This document shows, in pieces, positions 9,347 through 22,251 of a stretch of DNA of 64,000 nucleotides. The translations under genes were made by a program, and so were the position numbers. Where the stretch lies: the NCBI GenBank assembly GCA_046331095.1, contig JAXLRM010000004.1, positions 1,116,001 through 1,180,000 on the forward strand. The letters are read 5' to 3'. Position 1 is the first letter of the stretch, and each line of letters begins with the position of its first letter. The notes below the pieces were generated by a model. That model made no database searches and was not told the DNA's origin. It saw only the letters and a program-made list of their open reading frames with translations. Source of the stretch: JAIBAC01 sp046331095 (lineage in GTDB: Bacteria > Actinomycetota > Acidimicrobiia > UBA2766).

Positions 9347-10105
9347 ATGTGCGCAGCAGGTTCCGGTGCCGAGACCGTCGTCGTGTCCCAGCGGTTCAGG
9401 GGGCCTCCCAACTCGGGCAACGGCGGGTACGTGTGCGGGCTCGTCGCGCAGCATGTGAGCGGCGATGCCGAGGTGACGCTGCGTGCGCCGCCGCCTCTGG
9501 ACACCCCGATGCAGATCGTGCACGCCGGCGACGGGGTGCGCCTCCTCGACGGCGATCGCGAGATCGCCAGCGGTGTCCCGGCACCGGCCCGTCGCACCCG
9601 AGAGCCGGAACCGCCGGCCGGGCCGCCGACACGGGCCCAGGCCGAGGCCGCCTCGATCCGCTACCCGGGCCACGAGGTCCACGTCTTCCCGACCTGCTTC
9701 ACGTGCGGGACCGCACGCGAACGGGGCGACGGCCTCTGCATCTACTGCGGGGCCGTCGACGGACACCCCGGCGTCGTGGCGGGGCCATGGACCCCGACGC
9801 CCGACCTCGCCGGCGGGGACGGCAGAGTCCGTCCCGAGTTCGTATGGGCCGCGCTCGACTGCCCGACCTACTGGGCACTCCCGGGTGCGGGGACCGTACC
9901 CGCGGTGCTCGGCCGGCTCGCGGTGGTCTTCGAGAGTGCACGGCCGCAGCCGGGCGACGACCTCGTCGTCACCGCCTGGCCGCGTCCGGGCGAGTCCGAG
10001 GGACGCAAACACCGCGCCGCCGCGGCCCTTCACGACGCTGCCGGTACCGTCCTCGCCCGCTCCGAGGCCCTCTGGATCGAGATCGACCCCACCCGCTTCG
10101 CCTGA
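9347..10105 (+). CDS. hotdog/thioesterase-like protein with internal Cys motif
   Basis: The 252-residue protein has RFRGPPNSGNGGYVCGLVA near the start and VWAALDCPTYWAL in the second half. Both resemble the central helices of double-hotdog acyl-CoA thioesterase-like proteins. Between them is a Cys-rich insert, FPTCFTCGTAR followed by CIYCG, which could bind a metal. ATG at 9347 follows CAGACT by six bases, consistent with a leaderless transcript. Acyl-CoA thioesterase activity is an inference from fold-like motifs; the substrate is unknown. Confidence 0.6.
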   Translation: MCAAGSGAETVVVSQRFRGPPNSGNGGYVCGLVAQHVSGDAEVTLRAPPPLDTPMQIVHAGDGVRLLDGDREIASGVPAPARRTREPEPPAGPPTRAQAEAASIRYPGHEVHVFPTCFTCGTARERGDGLCIYCGAVDGHPGVVAGPWTPTPDLAGGDGRVRPEFVWAALDCPTYWALPGAGTVPAVLGRLAVVFESARPQPGDDLVVTAWPRPGESEGRKHRAAAALHDAAGTVLARSEALWIEIDPTRFA

Positions 10106-10139
10106 CGATCGGGCCCGCGAGAGCACCGGACCCCCTACC

Positions 10140-10145
10140 TACACT
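10140..10145 (+). promoter_or_regulatory. predicted -10 element (TACACT) for leaderless uvrB mRNA
   Basis: TACACT is followed by exactly six bases and then the GTG start of uvrB, which places the likely transcription start on the start codon. No ribosome binding site is present. Confidence 0.5.
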
Positions 10146-10151
10146 GGCTCG

Positions 10152-12245
10152 GTGAGCACGCAGACGTTCAACCTGGTCTCGGAGTTCCGCCCATCCGGCG
10201 ACCAACCCAAGGCGATCGAGGCGCTCGTCGCCGGCCTCGAGGACGGCCTGCGCTTCTGCACTCTCCTCGGCGTCACCGGCACCGGCAAGACCTTCACCGC
10301 CGCGCACGCGATCGCCGAGGCTCAGCGACCGGCCCTGGTGCTCGCCCCCAACAAGTCGCTCGCCGCGCAGCTCGCCAACGAGTTCCGTGAGGTCTTCCCG
10401 GAGAACCGGGTCGAGTACTTCGTGAGCTACTACGACTATTACCAGCCCGAGGCGTACGTCCCCCAGACCGACACCTACATAGAGAAGGACGCCACGGTCA
10501 ACGACGAGATCGACCGGCTGCGCCACTCGGCGACGTCGGCGATCCTGAACCGCCGCGACGTGATCGTGGTCGCGTCGGTGTCGGCGATCTACGGCCTCGG
10601 CTCGCCCCAGAGCTACCGCGACAACCTCGTCTACCTGCGCCAGAACGTCGCGTACGACCGCGACGCGGTGCTCGCCCGCCTCGTCGACGTCCAGTACGAG
10701 CGCAACGACTTCGACTTCGCGCGGGGCCGCTTCCGGGTGCGTGGCGACACCCTCGAGGTGTTCCCGGCCTACGACGAGACGGCGGTGCGTGTGGAGTTCT
10801 TCGGCGACGAGGTCGACCGCATCAGCCGCATCAACCCAATCACCGGCGAGGTCATCACCGAGCTCGACGACGTGAGCGTGTACCCGGCGACGCACTACAG
10901 CACCGACCGCGAGTCGCTCGAGCGGGCGATCGAGGGCATCGAGGTGGAGCTGCAGGAGCGTCTCGCGGAGCTCGAGCGCGGCAACCGCCTGCTCGAGGCG
11001 CAGCGCCTACGCATGCGCACCACCTACGACCTCGAGATGCTGCGCGAGGTCGGCTACTGCAGCGGGATCGAGAACTACAGCCGCCACCTCGACGGGCGTG
11101 CGGCAGGCGAGACGCCGTACTGCCTGCTCGACTACTTCCCCGACGACTTCGTGGTCGTCCTCGACGAGAGCCACGTCACCGTGCCCCAGCTCCACGGCCA
11201 GTACGAGGGAGACCGCAGCCGCAAGGAGGTCCTCGTCGAGCACGGCTTCCGGCTCCCCTCGGCGATGGACAACCGGCCGCTGCGCTTCGACGAGATCCTC
11301 GACCGCGTCGGCCAGGTGCTGTTCCTGTCGGCGACGCCGGGCCCGTTCGAGCTCGCCGAGAGCGACGTCGTCGTCGAACAGATCGTGCGGCCCACGGGCC
11401 TCGTCGACCCCGAGGTGCAGGTGCGCCCGACCGAGGGCCAGATCGACGACCTCATCGGCGAGATCCGTGCGCGCACCGAGGCCAACCAGCGCGTGCTCGT
11501 GACCACGCTCACGAAGAAGATGTCCGAGGACCTCTCGGACTACCTGTTGGAGCTCGGCATCCGTGTGCGCTACCTGCACTCGGAGGTCGACACGCTCGAG
11601 CGCGTGGAGATCCTGCGCGACCTCCGCCTCGGCACCTACGACGTCCTCGTCGGCATCAACCTGCTGCGCGAGGGCCTCGACCTGCCCGAGGTCTCCCTCG
11701 TCGCGATCCTCGACGCCGACAAGGAGGGCTTCCTGCGCTCGGAGACGTCGCTGATCCAGACGATCGGCCGCGCTGCCCGCAACGTCGACGGCCAGGTGGT
11801 CATGTACGCCGACAGGGTCACGGACTCGATGAAGCGCGCGCTGTCGGAGACGAACCGCCGCCGTGCCCTGCAGCAGGCCTACAACGTCGAGCACGGCATC
11901 GACCCCCAGACGATCCGCAAGAAGGTCACCGACATCCTCGTGATGGTGCGCGAGCACGACGCCGGCGCGTCCGAGGCCGGCATCGGCGCCGGACGTGACC
12001 GGCACGGCGACGGCGAGGTCCGCAAGGGCAAGGATCGTGCGGCTCGCCGTGCGGACGCCAAGCTCGCCGCAATGGCAACCGACGAGCTGCCCACCGACGA
12101 GCTGCGCTCGCTGATCCGCTCCGTCGAGGACGCGATGCACAAGGCTGCCAAGGAGCTCGAGTTCGAGTACGCCGCCCGCCTGCGCGACGAGCTCAAGGCC
12201 CTGCGCCGCGAACTGCGCGAGCTCACCGAGGCCGGCATCGGCTGA
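10152..12245 (+). CDS. uvrB: excinuclease ABC subunit B
   Basis: UvrB is the damage-verification helicase of nucleotide excision repair, loaded by UvrA and then partnered with UvrC. The 697-residue product has Walker A GVTGTGKT, the beta-hairpin signature YYDYYQPEAYVPQTD, the helicase motifs DESHVT, SATPG and IGRAARN, and a C-terminal UVR coiled-coil (AAKELEFEYAARLRDEL) that would contact UvrC. GTG at 10152 begins the conserved FNLVSEFRPSGDQPKAI segment. The open frame extends upstream but there crosses the preceding gene in another frame. Confidence 0.97.
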   Translation: MSTQTFNLVSEFRPSGDQPKAIEALVAGLEDGLRFCTLLGVTGTGKTFTAAHAIAEAQRPALVLAPNKSLAAQLANEFREVFPENRVEYFVSYYDYYQPEAYVPQTDTYIEKDATVNDEIDRLRHSATSAILNRRDVIVVASVSAIYGLGSPQSYRDNLVYLRQNVAYDRDAVLARLVDVQYERNDFDFARGRFRVRGDTLEVFPAYDETAVRVEFFGDEVDRISRINPITGEVITELDDVSVYPATHYSTDRESLERAIEGIEVELQERLAELERGNRLLEAQRLRMRTTYDLEMLREVGYCSGIENYSRHLDGRAAGETPYCLLDYFPDDFVVVLDESHVTVPQLHGQYEGDRSRKEVLVEHGFRLPSAMDNRPLRFDEILDRVGQVLFLSATPGPFELAESDVVVEQIVRPTGLVDPEVQVRPTEGQIDDLIGEIRARTEANQRVLVTTLTKKMSEDLSDYLLELGIRVRYLHSEVDTLERVEILRDLRLGTYDVLVGINLLREGLDLPEVSLVAILDADKEGFLRSETSLIQTIGRAARNVDGQVVMYADRVTDSMKRALSETNRRRALQQAYNVEHGIDPQTIRKKVTDILVMVREHDAGASEAGIGAGRDRHGDGEVRKGKDRAARRADAKLAAMATDELPTDELRSLIRSVEDAMHKAAKELEFEYAARLRDELKALRRELRELTEAGIG

Positions 12246-12315
12246 GACCGGGCCGGTGCCCGCTGCGATCCCGTCGGGCGAGTAGCCTCCCCATCGCGAC
12301 ACTCGGAGGCGGCGG

Positions 12316-12690
12316 ATGGCGGACGAGTCGGCAGTGGCTCCTGCGGGCGGAAGCGAAGATCCGCGCTACAAGGCGGCGAAGAAGCGCGTCGAGGACATCA
12401 AAGGCTTCTACGTCCACCTGCTGATCTACGTGTGTGTCAACGCCGGTCTGTTCGTCATCAACGCGGTGACCTCGTGGGGCGCCTGGTGGTTCTACTGGTC
12501 CATGATCGGTTGGGGCATCGGGTTGGTGGTCCACGCGCTCACGGTGTTCGTGTTCGAGGGCCGCTGGCTCGGCCCCGACTGGGAGCGGCGCCGGATCGAC
12601 AAGATCCTGTCTGCGGATTCCGCGCCGCCCGGGCCTTCCGGGCCCGGCACCGGTGTGCCGCCCGACACCGGAGAGGGAGGACCGGAGTGA
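12316..12690 (+). CDS. 2TM-domain small membrane protein
   Basis: The 124-residue protein has a short N-terminal soluble part, the motif YKAAKKRVEDIKGFYVHLLIY, then two membrane helices (about residues 36-56 and 64-84) joined by a short Trp-rich turn, and a Pro/Gly-rich tail. This is the arrangement of the 2TM domain family, of unknown function. A -10-like TAGCCT lies at 12281-12286 and a ribosome binding site (CGGAGG) precedes the ATG. Its stop overlaps the next membrane gene, so the two are probably made together. Confidence 0.8.
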   Translation: MADESAVAPAGGSEDPRYKAAKKRVEDIKGFYVHLLIYVCVNAGLFVINAVTSWGAWWFYWSMIGWGIGLVVHALTVFVFEGRWLGPDWERRRIDKILSADSAPPGPSGPGTGVPPDTGEGGPE

Positions 12691-14204
12691 ACCAGCCGAT
12701 GCAGCCACCGGCCGAGGCGGCTACGCAACCGCAGCCCAAGTCCCACGTGGGCGCCGTCGTGCTCGTCGTGATCGGTGTGGTCCTCACACTCGTCGCGATC
12801 GCCCTGGTCACCGCCGGGGGCCTGTTGCTGTGGGCCTACGGCACCCAGCGCGACGCCGACGGCTTCCTCTCCACGCCCACTCGCCGCTTCGAGACGACGT
12901 CGTACGCGATCACGACCGAGGACATCGACCTGAGCGCGCGTGCGGACGACGACGTGGTCGACCTCGGCGACATCGCGACACTGCGCCTGCGGGCCGAGGC
13001 CGCCGGCGAGCGCTCGGTCTTCGTGGGCATCGCCCGCAGGGGCGATGCCGACCGCTACCTCGACGGGGTTGCACGCGCCGAGGTGGTCGACATCCGGACC
13101 TTCCCCTTCAGCGTCGCGTACGACCACTTCGGCGGTCACGCCCCCACGGATCGGCCGGACACGCGCGACATCTGGGTGGCGTCGGCGCAGGGGACCGGTG
13201 TGCAGACACTCGAGTGGCGTCCCCAGTCGGGCAGGTGGGTGGTCGTCGTCATGAACGCCGACGCCGGCGCCGGTGTCAGCGTGGACGCGTCGGCAGGCGT
13301 CAGGATGCTGTGGCTGCTCCCACTGGGGATCGGCCTCTTGTCGGGCGGCCTGGTGCTCTTGGTGATCGGCGTCGTCCTGCTCGTCGTCGGCGTCGTCGCG
13401 CTGGCACGGCACCGCCACATCGAGCTCGGCGGGCCCGAGCCCGGCCCCGGGTCCACCGTCGTCCTGGAGGGCCGCTTCGAGGGGGCTCCGAACCGGGCTC
13501 TCTGGCTCGTCAAGTGGCTCCTGCTCATCCCGCACTACATCGTGCTCGCGGTGCTCTGGATCGCGTTCTGGGTGGTCAGCGTGATCGCGTTCTTCGCGAT
13601 CCTGTTCACGGCGCGTTTCCCGCGGGCGCTGTTCGACTTCAACGTCGGCGTGCTGCGCTGGTCGTGGCGTGTCGCCTACTACGGCTACGGCGTTCTCGGC
13701 ACCGACAGGTACCCGCCGTTCAGCCTCGGCCACCACCCCGACTATCCGGCCACGTTCGAGGTCGCGTACCCCGAGCGCCTCAGCCGTGGGCTCGTCCTGG
13801 TCAAGTGGTGGCTGCTCGCCATCCCCCAGTACCTGGTCCTGACGCTGCTACTCGGCGGGAGCACGGCAGCGGCGAACGACGCGGGCTGGAGCTGGGTCCT
13901 CTCGACGGGCCTGATCGGTGTGCTCGTGTGCTTCGCCGCTCTCGCGCTCCTCTTCGCCGGCGTCTACCCGCGGGGCATCTACGACCTCGTGATGGGCCTG
14001 AACCGGTGGGTCTACCGGGTGATCGCCTACGTGTCGCTCATGCGCGACGAGTACCCGCCCTTCCGTCTCGACCAGGGCGACACCGAACCCGCCGCGCCTG
14101 CCGCGCCGGAACAAGGGCCGGGTCCAGGGTCGGTGCCGGTAGCGGCGCCGGTCCCTTCGATGGACACGGAACCGGAACCGGACCCGGACGCTTCGCCCGA
14201 GTAG
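12687..14204 (+). CDS. membrane protein with two DUF4389 repeats
   Basis: GTG at 12687 overlaps the preceding stop (GTGA). The 505-residue protein has one membrane helix near residues 20-48, a roughly 150-residue extracytoplasmic domain, further helices, and two copies of the DUF4389 pattern: LWLVKWLLLIPHY...RYPPF and LVLVKWWLLAIPQY...EYPPF. The tail is Pro/Ala/Glu-rich. DUF4389 proteins are widespread in actinobacteria with no assigned function. Coupling with the 2TM gene suggests a joint membrane complex, which is inference. Confidence 0.85.
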   Translation: MNQPMQPPAEAATQPQPKSHVGAVVLVVIGVVLTLVAIALVTAGGLLLWAYGTQRDADGFLSTPTRRFETTSYAITTEDIDLSARADDDVVDLGDIATLRLRAEAAGERSVFVGIARRGDADRYLDGVARAEVVDIRTFPFSVAYDHFGGHAPTDRPDTRDIWVASAQGTGVQTLEWRPQSGRWVVVVMNADAGAGVSVDASAGVRMLWLLPLGIGLLSGGLVLLVIGVVLLVVGVVALARHRHIELGGPEPGPGSTVVLEGRFEGAPNRALWLVKWLLLIPHYIVLAVLWIAFWVVSVIAFFAILFTARFPRALFDFNVGVLRWSWRVAYYGYGVLGTDRYPPFSLGHHPDYPATFEVAYPERLSRGLVLVKWWLLAIPQYLVLTLLLGGSTAAANDAGWSWVLSTGLIGVLVCFAALALLFAGVYPRGIYDLVMGLNRWVYRVIAYVSLMRDEYPPFRLDQGDTEPAAPAAPEQGPGPGSVPVAAPVPSMDTEPEPDPDASPE

Positions 14205-14252
14205 TCCCGGATGCGCTGTTCTGGGCGCGGTCACCCGGGAGATTCCCGTTCC

Positions 14253-14290
14253 GGGCGCGCCCACCCCAGCGGGCTGGGCCTGGCGCGCCC
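14253..14290. repeat. single composite hairpin between DUF4389 gene and ABC-F gene
   Basis: GGGCGCGCC at 14253-14261 pairs perfectly with GGCGCGCCC at 14282-14290. Inside it, CCCAG and CTGGG can form a second short stem. It lies 49 bases after the DUF4389 stop and 57 bases before the ABC-F start, so it could end the upstream transcript. The architecture matches the repeat families elsewhere in this window, but the sequence does not. Confidence 0.6.
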
Positions 14291-14347
14291 AAGTCGGGAT
14301 TCGCTCGGCGTACAGGGCACTACCGCCATGTGTATGTTGCGCACATC

Positions 14348-16126
<1,779 letters not shown>

Positions 16127-16128
16127 GC

Positions 16129-16764
16129 GTGAGTAGTCGAATCCGCCCGATGCCCAGACTCGTGGCGACGGCCATCGCAGTCCTGCTCGCCACGACCCCG
16201 ATCGCGTCCTGCGGTGGGGGTTCGGGCGACACCGCACCCACCCTGGGCGTGCAGGCCGACCTCGCCAAGCTGGTCCTGCCACAGGTGCCTGCGGGGTTCA
16301 CGCTCGTGACCGACCCCGGCCGTAGCGGCAGTATCGGCATCGGCGACGTGGTCTCGTTGGAGGGAGCCACGGGCCAGGAGGGCACCACCCTTGCTGCCTT
16401 CGGGTTCCTCGACGGGTACCAGAAGACCTTCACCGGGCCGACGCCCGACGAGTCGCTCTACGTGACCGTCGAGCAGTACACGTCGGCGGAGGGCGCCGCC
16501 GACCGTTTCGCGGACGCCACGACACGCGCCGACGGCATCGAGGACCGCATCGGCTTCGACGTGCCCACGATCCCCGAGGCGCACGGGAGCACGTTCAGCG
16601 GGGCAGCCCAGGGTCTCACCGACACGAGGTTGTACCAGGTGCTCTTCCCGTTCGAGGACCTAGTCGTGCGCGTCGAGCGCACGACTACCGCCGACAGCGG
16701 CGTCACGTCTGCGGATGCCGTCGCCATCGCCGAGCAGCAGTACCAGGTGCTGCGCGAGCAGTGA
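16129..16764 (+). CDS. secreted lipoprotein of unknown function
   Basis: GTG at 16129 has GGGGAG five bases upstream; a second GTG (16123) overlaps the ABC-F stop and an ATG lies at 16150. The N-terminus is a lipoprotein signal with lipobox IASC followed by GGGSGD. The rest (about 180 residues) is a mixed alpha/beta domain ending in a helix, TSADAVAIAEQQYQVL. No family is recognised. It would be anchored on the outer face of the membrane. Its start lies two bases after the ABC-F gene, so the two form an operon. Confidence 0.8.
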   Translation: MSSRIRPMPRLVATAIAVLLATTPIASCGGGSGDTAPTLGVQADLAKLVLPQVPAGFTLVTDPGRSGSIGIGDVVSLEGATGQEGTTLAAFGFLDGYQKTFTGPTPDESLYVTVEQYTSAEGAADRFADATTRADGIEDRIGFDVPTIPEAHGSTFSGAAQGLTDTRLYQVLFPFEDLVVRVERTTTADSGVTSADAVAIAEQQYQVLREQ

Positions 16765-16767
16765 CGC

Positions 16768-16864
16768 CCGGGGTTGGAGAACAGACCGGCCAAAGTCCCG
16801 GGGTTGGAGAACAGAAGCGCGCCTACGCGTCGTCGCAGTTCTCCAACCCCTCGGGTTTGGCCGG
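16768..16864. repeat. hairpin repeat family C, copy 1 (uvrA upstream)
   Basis: The motif GGGTTGGAGAAC occurs twice (starting near 16771 and 16801), and its complement GTTCTCCAACCC occurs at 16838-16849. The second copy pairs with it over 13 bp including flanking G/C. CCGGCCAAA at 16786-16794 pairs with TTTGGCCGG at 16856-16864, so the whole forms one long interrupted stem. It begins four bases after the lipoprotein stop. The reverse strand of 16771-16812 closely matches 58477-58518. Confidence 0.8.
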
Positions 16865-16938
16865 ATCGTTATCCAACCGCGCCGACGTCGACCCCCGACC
16901 TCGCCAGAGCGCAGGCCCGACAAGGCGGCCAGCCAACC

Positions 16939-16952
16939 CGAACACGCGTTCG
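16939..16952. promoter_or_regulatory. LexA/SOS box upstream of uvrA
   Basis: CGAACACGCGTTCG is a perfect palindrome-type match to the Gram-positive LexA box (CGAAC-N4-GTTCG; GAACRNRYGTTC). It ends seven bases before the -10 TAGGCT at 16959-16964, so bound LexA would block the promoter. This is strong sequence support for DNA-damage control of uvrA. No equivalent box is seen before uvrB or uvrC. Confidence 0.8.
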
Positions 16953-16958
16953 CACTAC

Positions 16959-16964
16959 TAGGCT
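16959..16964 (+). promoter_or_regulatory. predicted -10 element (TAGGCT) for leaderless uvrA mRNA
   Basis: TAGGCT is followed by seven bases and then GTG 16972, giving a likely leaderless message. An in-frame GTG also lies at 16966. The LexA-type box sits directly upstream. Confidence 0.5.
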
Positions 16965-16971
16965 GGTGTCG

Positions 16972-19970
<2,999 letters not shown>

Positions 19971-19977
<7 letters not shown>

Positions 19978-20000
19978 CCGGGGCTAGCCGGGGCTAGCGG
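19971..20000. repeat. three tandem 10-bp units at the uvrA stop
   Basis: GGGCTAGCCG is repeated at 19971 and 19981, with a third copy at 19991 changed at one base (GGGCTAGCGG). The uvrA TAG stop is inside the first unit and the following units carry TAG in other frames. Each unit is itself palindromic (GGCTAGCC), so it may form short stems at the end of the transcript. Confidence 0.85.
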
Positions 20001-20037
20001 TGTGCACGGGTGGTCGCGGGAACCTCGGCGCCGCCGG

Positions 20038-20085
20038 CAAACGCGGGCGATCCATGCCGCTGGCAGCCCGTACTGCCCGCGTTCG
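20038..20085. repeat. diverged single copy of hairpin family B
   Basis: Left arm CAAACGCGGGC and right arm GCCCGCGTTCG enclose about 26 bases; one arm pair is mismatched. The arms match the family B units at 35.6 kb and 54.9-55.3 kb, but the interior differs. It lies about 60 bases after the uvrA stop. Confidence 0.65.
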
Positions 20086-20219
20086 GGTGATCGTGGCGCA
20101 GTCTCCCTTTCTGGGACGGATCAGGAACCTCTCAGCAAACGACCGTAAACAACACAGACAGATAGGCACCTCTGTCCACGTCGATCCATCGGGATCCGGG
20201 TGCTGTCTCTCGCCCTGAG

Positions 20220-20885
20220 GTGTCGATGCGAACACGAGTGATCCTGGCGATCGTTGCGGCGGGCGTCGTGGCCACCCTCGGCGCGTGCTCGCGTGGGGGA
20301 GAGGCGACCTCGCTGGAGGCCCAGAAGTCCGGCGAGACCGAACAAGCCGGCCCCACAGCGTCCGCCACGCCGGTCACGACCACGCCCGAAACCCTCTCCG
20401 ACGGGACTCCGCAGGGCGCAAACGGCAAGATGAGCGACGAGCTCGTGCCCCCCGAGCAGTTCCCCAACGAAACGATCGACACCGCCGGATCGAGGGAGCT
20501 GCCGGCGATGATCCCCGGCTACAACTTCCGCGAGATCAACCCGGGTGACCAGATCTCCAAGGCTCAGCCCGGCCTCTCCGGATCCGAGATCACTGTTCGC
20601 ATCCTCGACCCGCAGCAACGCACGGGCGAGTCGTACCACCCGACGATCCTGGTGATAAAGACCGGGGACTCGCCGATGGCGGGCCAGATCGCCGCCGTCT
20701 TCTCGGGGGGCCCGTGGCAGGGCACCGAGAAGACCATCGCGGGTCGCAACGTGTGGGTCAACGGCGACGGGCCCAACACCGAGCTCGCCTGGGTCAAGAA
20801 GTCCGACACGGTCATCATGATCACGGGTGCTCCCTTCGGTGTGCTCGAGCCGATCATGGCGTCGATCATCACCCTGGAGACCTGA
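20220..20885 (+). CDS. secreted lipoprotein of unknown function
   Basis: GTG 20220 (or ATG 20226) begins a lipoprotein signal with lipobox LGAC near residue 23. A Thr/Pro/Glu-rich linker to about residue 85 follows, then a compact domain with SELPAMIPGYNF-like and KTIAGRNVWVNGDG segments. The C-terminal pattern (a test of variance, GPNTELAWVKKSDTVIMITGA) resembles, at low level, the lipoproteins at 48.9-51.8 kb. Anchored outside the membrane; no known family. The methyltransferase gene follows after 10 bases. Confidence 0.75.
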   Translation: MSMRTRVILAIVAAGVVATLGACSRGGEATSLEAQKSGETEQAGPTASATPVTTTPETLSDGTPQGANGKMSDELVPPEQFPNETIDTAGSRELPAMIPGYNFREINPGDQISKAQPGLSGSEITVRILDPQQRTGESYHPTILVIKTGDSPMAGQIAAVFSGGPWQGTEKTIAGRNVWVNGDGPNTELAWVKKSDTVIMITGAPFGVLEPIMASIITLET

Positions 20886-20895
20886 GTTCGCGGTC

Positions 20896-21612
20896 GTGAC
20901 CCTCTCGTGGGACGACCACGCGGACTGGTGGGTGAGCGGCTTCGGGGCCGGCCGCGACCCGGTCTGGGCCGAACAGATCCTCCCGCTGGCAGCGGACCTG
21001 CTCGCCGGTCGGGGACGGGTGGTCGACCTCGGCTGCGGCGAGGGTCAACTCCTCAGGCGTCTCGCGCCGGGGTCCGTGGGGCTGGACGCGTCGCCGCTGC
21101 TGTTGCGTGCAGCAGCCGCGGCCGGTCCCGGCTCGCTTCTCGTCACCGGTGACGTCACGGCCCTGCCGTTCGCCGACGCGTCGTTCGGCGGGGCCGCGAT
21201 CGTGCTCGTGCTCGAGCACGTCGAGGACGTGGGTGCCACGATCGGGGAGGTGTCCCGTGTGTTGGTGCCGGGCGGGCGGCTGGTGACCTTCGTCAACCAC
21301 CCGCTCTTCCAGGCACCCGGGGCCGGGTGGGTCGAGGATCACGTGCTCGGCGAGGCGTACTGGCGCGTGGGCGGGTATCTGGTCGAGTCGGTGTCCGAGG
21401 AGGAGGTCGAGGCCGGTGTGCGCCTCCCGTTCCACCACCGCCCCCTGTCGACGTATCTGAACTGCCTCGCCGACGCCGGCTTCGTCCTCGAGCGGATGCT
21501 CGAGCCGGCGCCCCCGCCCGGCTACCTCGACGCCGACCCCGCCCTCCGGGCGACCACCTCCATCCCCCGCATCGCCGTGCTCGTGGCCTCTCTGATCGAC
21601 GTGGGGACGTGA
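20896..21612 (+). CDS. class I SAM-dependent methyltransferase
   Basis: The 238-residue protein has the SAM-binding motif VVDLGCGEGQLL near residue 38, GLDASPLLL, the acidic GDVTALPFAD segment and VLVLEHVED, a standard type 11 methyltransferase core. The substrate is unknown. GTG 20896 is the first start after the lipoprotein stop. Unusually, the last codons (DVGT and the TGA) are encoded by the left arm of a family A hairpin, so the repeat supplies the C-terminus and stop. Confidence 0.85.
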   Translation: MTLSWDDHADWWVSGFGAGRDPVWAEQILPLAADLLAGRGRVVDLGCGEGQLLRRLAPGSVGLDASPLLLRAAAAAGPGSLLVTGDVTALPFADASFGGAAIVLVLEHVEDVGATIGEVSRVLVPGGRLVTFVNHPLFQAPGAGWVEDHVLGEAYWRVGGYLVESVSEEEVEAGVRLPFHHRPLSTYLNCLADAGFVLERMLEPAPPPGYLDADPALRATTSIPRIAVLVASLIDVGT

Positions 21613-21707
21613 GGCGGGTTGTGGACCCGTTTTACGTCCCCACGTGGGGTGCTCTGGTCGACGTGGGGACGTGAGGCGGGTTGTGGACCCGTTTCGCGTC
21701 CCCACGT
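21599..21707. repeat. hairpin repeat family A, two copies
   Basis: Copies at 21599-21645 and 21661-21707. Each has left arm ACGTGGGGACG, right arm CGTCCCCACGT (11-bp perfect stem), and a 25-base interior holding GGGT-TGTGG-ACCC as a second stem. The copies differ at a few interior bases (TTTTA against TTTCG). The first supplies the stop codon of the preceding gene. Seven further units lie at 42.0-42.4 kb. Confidence 0.92.
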
Positions 21708-21749
21708 CCATGGGGGGGTTCGGAATCCGGAGAACCTTGCGTGCAGAAT

Positions 21750-21763
21750 TAGAACGTGTTACA
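21750..21763. promoter_or_regulatory. KstR-type operator upstream of the DUF35/thiolase operon
   Basis: TAGAACGTGTTACA fits the KstR motif TnnAACnnGTTnnA at every fixed position. It is preceded by AGAAT, as is the second site at 27225, so AGAATTAGAAC is shared. It lies 50 bases before the first gene of the operon. Control by a KstR-like TetR repressor is inferred from the motif; no such repressor gene is in the window. Confidence 0.65.
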
Positions 21764-21812
21764 AAAAGCGCCGTCATGCGCCCGGAGGTCCGGGCCGCCG
21801 CAAGGGGAACAC

Positions 21813-22250
21813 ATGGTGGACTCGCTGCACGCGCCCCACACGCTCGCGTACGACTACACGCGCAGCACCGGCCCGGTGATCGGACGGTTCCTCTCGGGAC
21901 TCCGGGAGCACCGTGTCGAGGGCATCCGCGGTGAGGACGGACGCGTTCTCGTCCCGCCCCAGGAGGCCGACCCGCTCACGGGTGCAGACCTCACCGAGTG
22001 GGTCGCGGTCGGCGACGCCGGGACCGTGACGACATGGGCGTGGGTGTCCGACCCCAAGCCGCAGGCCCCCCTCGACCACCCGTTCGCGTGGGCGCTCGTC
22101 CGCCTCGACGGTGCCGACACGGCGCTCCTGCACGCTGTCGACGCGGGCGCGGAGTCGGCGATGTCGACCGGCATGCGGGTCCGTGCCCGCTGGGCGGACG
22201 AGCCGCAGGGAGGCATCCTAGAAATCGCCTGCTTCGAGCCGGAGGCCTGA
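21813..22250 (+). CDS. OB-fold DUF35-family protein, first of a pair
   Basis: ATG 21813 has AAGGGG upstream. The 145-residue protein has the helix-plus-OB-fold pattern of DUF35: RFLSGLREHRVEGIRGEDG, VPPQEADP, then beta strands WVAVGDAGTVTTWAWV and a closing MRVRARWADEP. In most DUF35 proteins two CxxC pairs form a zinc ribbon; here those Cys are absent. DUF35 proteins act as partner subunits for thiolase-fold enzymes and help form the acyl-CoA channel, for example with steroid side-chain aldolases. It begins the operon behind the KstR-type site. Confidence 0.8.
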   Translation: MVDSLHAPHTLAYDYTRSTGPVIGRFLSGLREHRVEGIRGEDGRVLVPPQEADPLTGADLTEWVAVGDAGTVTTWAWVSDPKPQAPLDHPFAWALVRLDGADTALLHAVDAGAESAMSTGMRVRARWADEPQGGILEIACFEPEA

Positions 22251-22251
22251 C

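Noticed and set aside
21756..21812. longer N-terminus for the first DUF35 gene
   Set aside because: It would start inside the KstR-type operator and lacks a ribosome binding site; ATG 21813 has AAGGGG upstream and begins the conserved segment.
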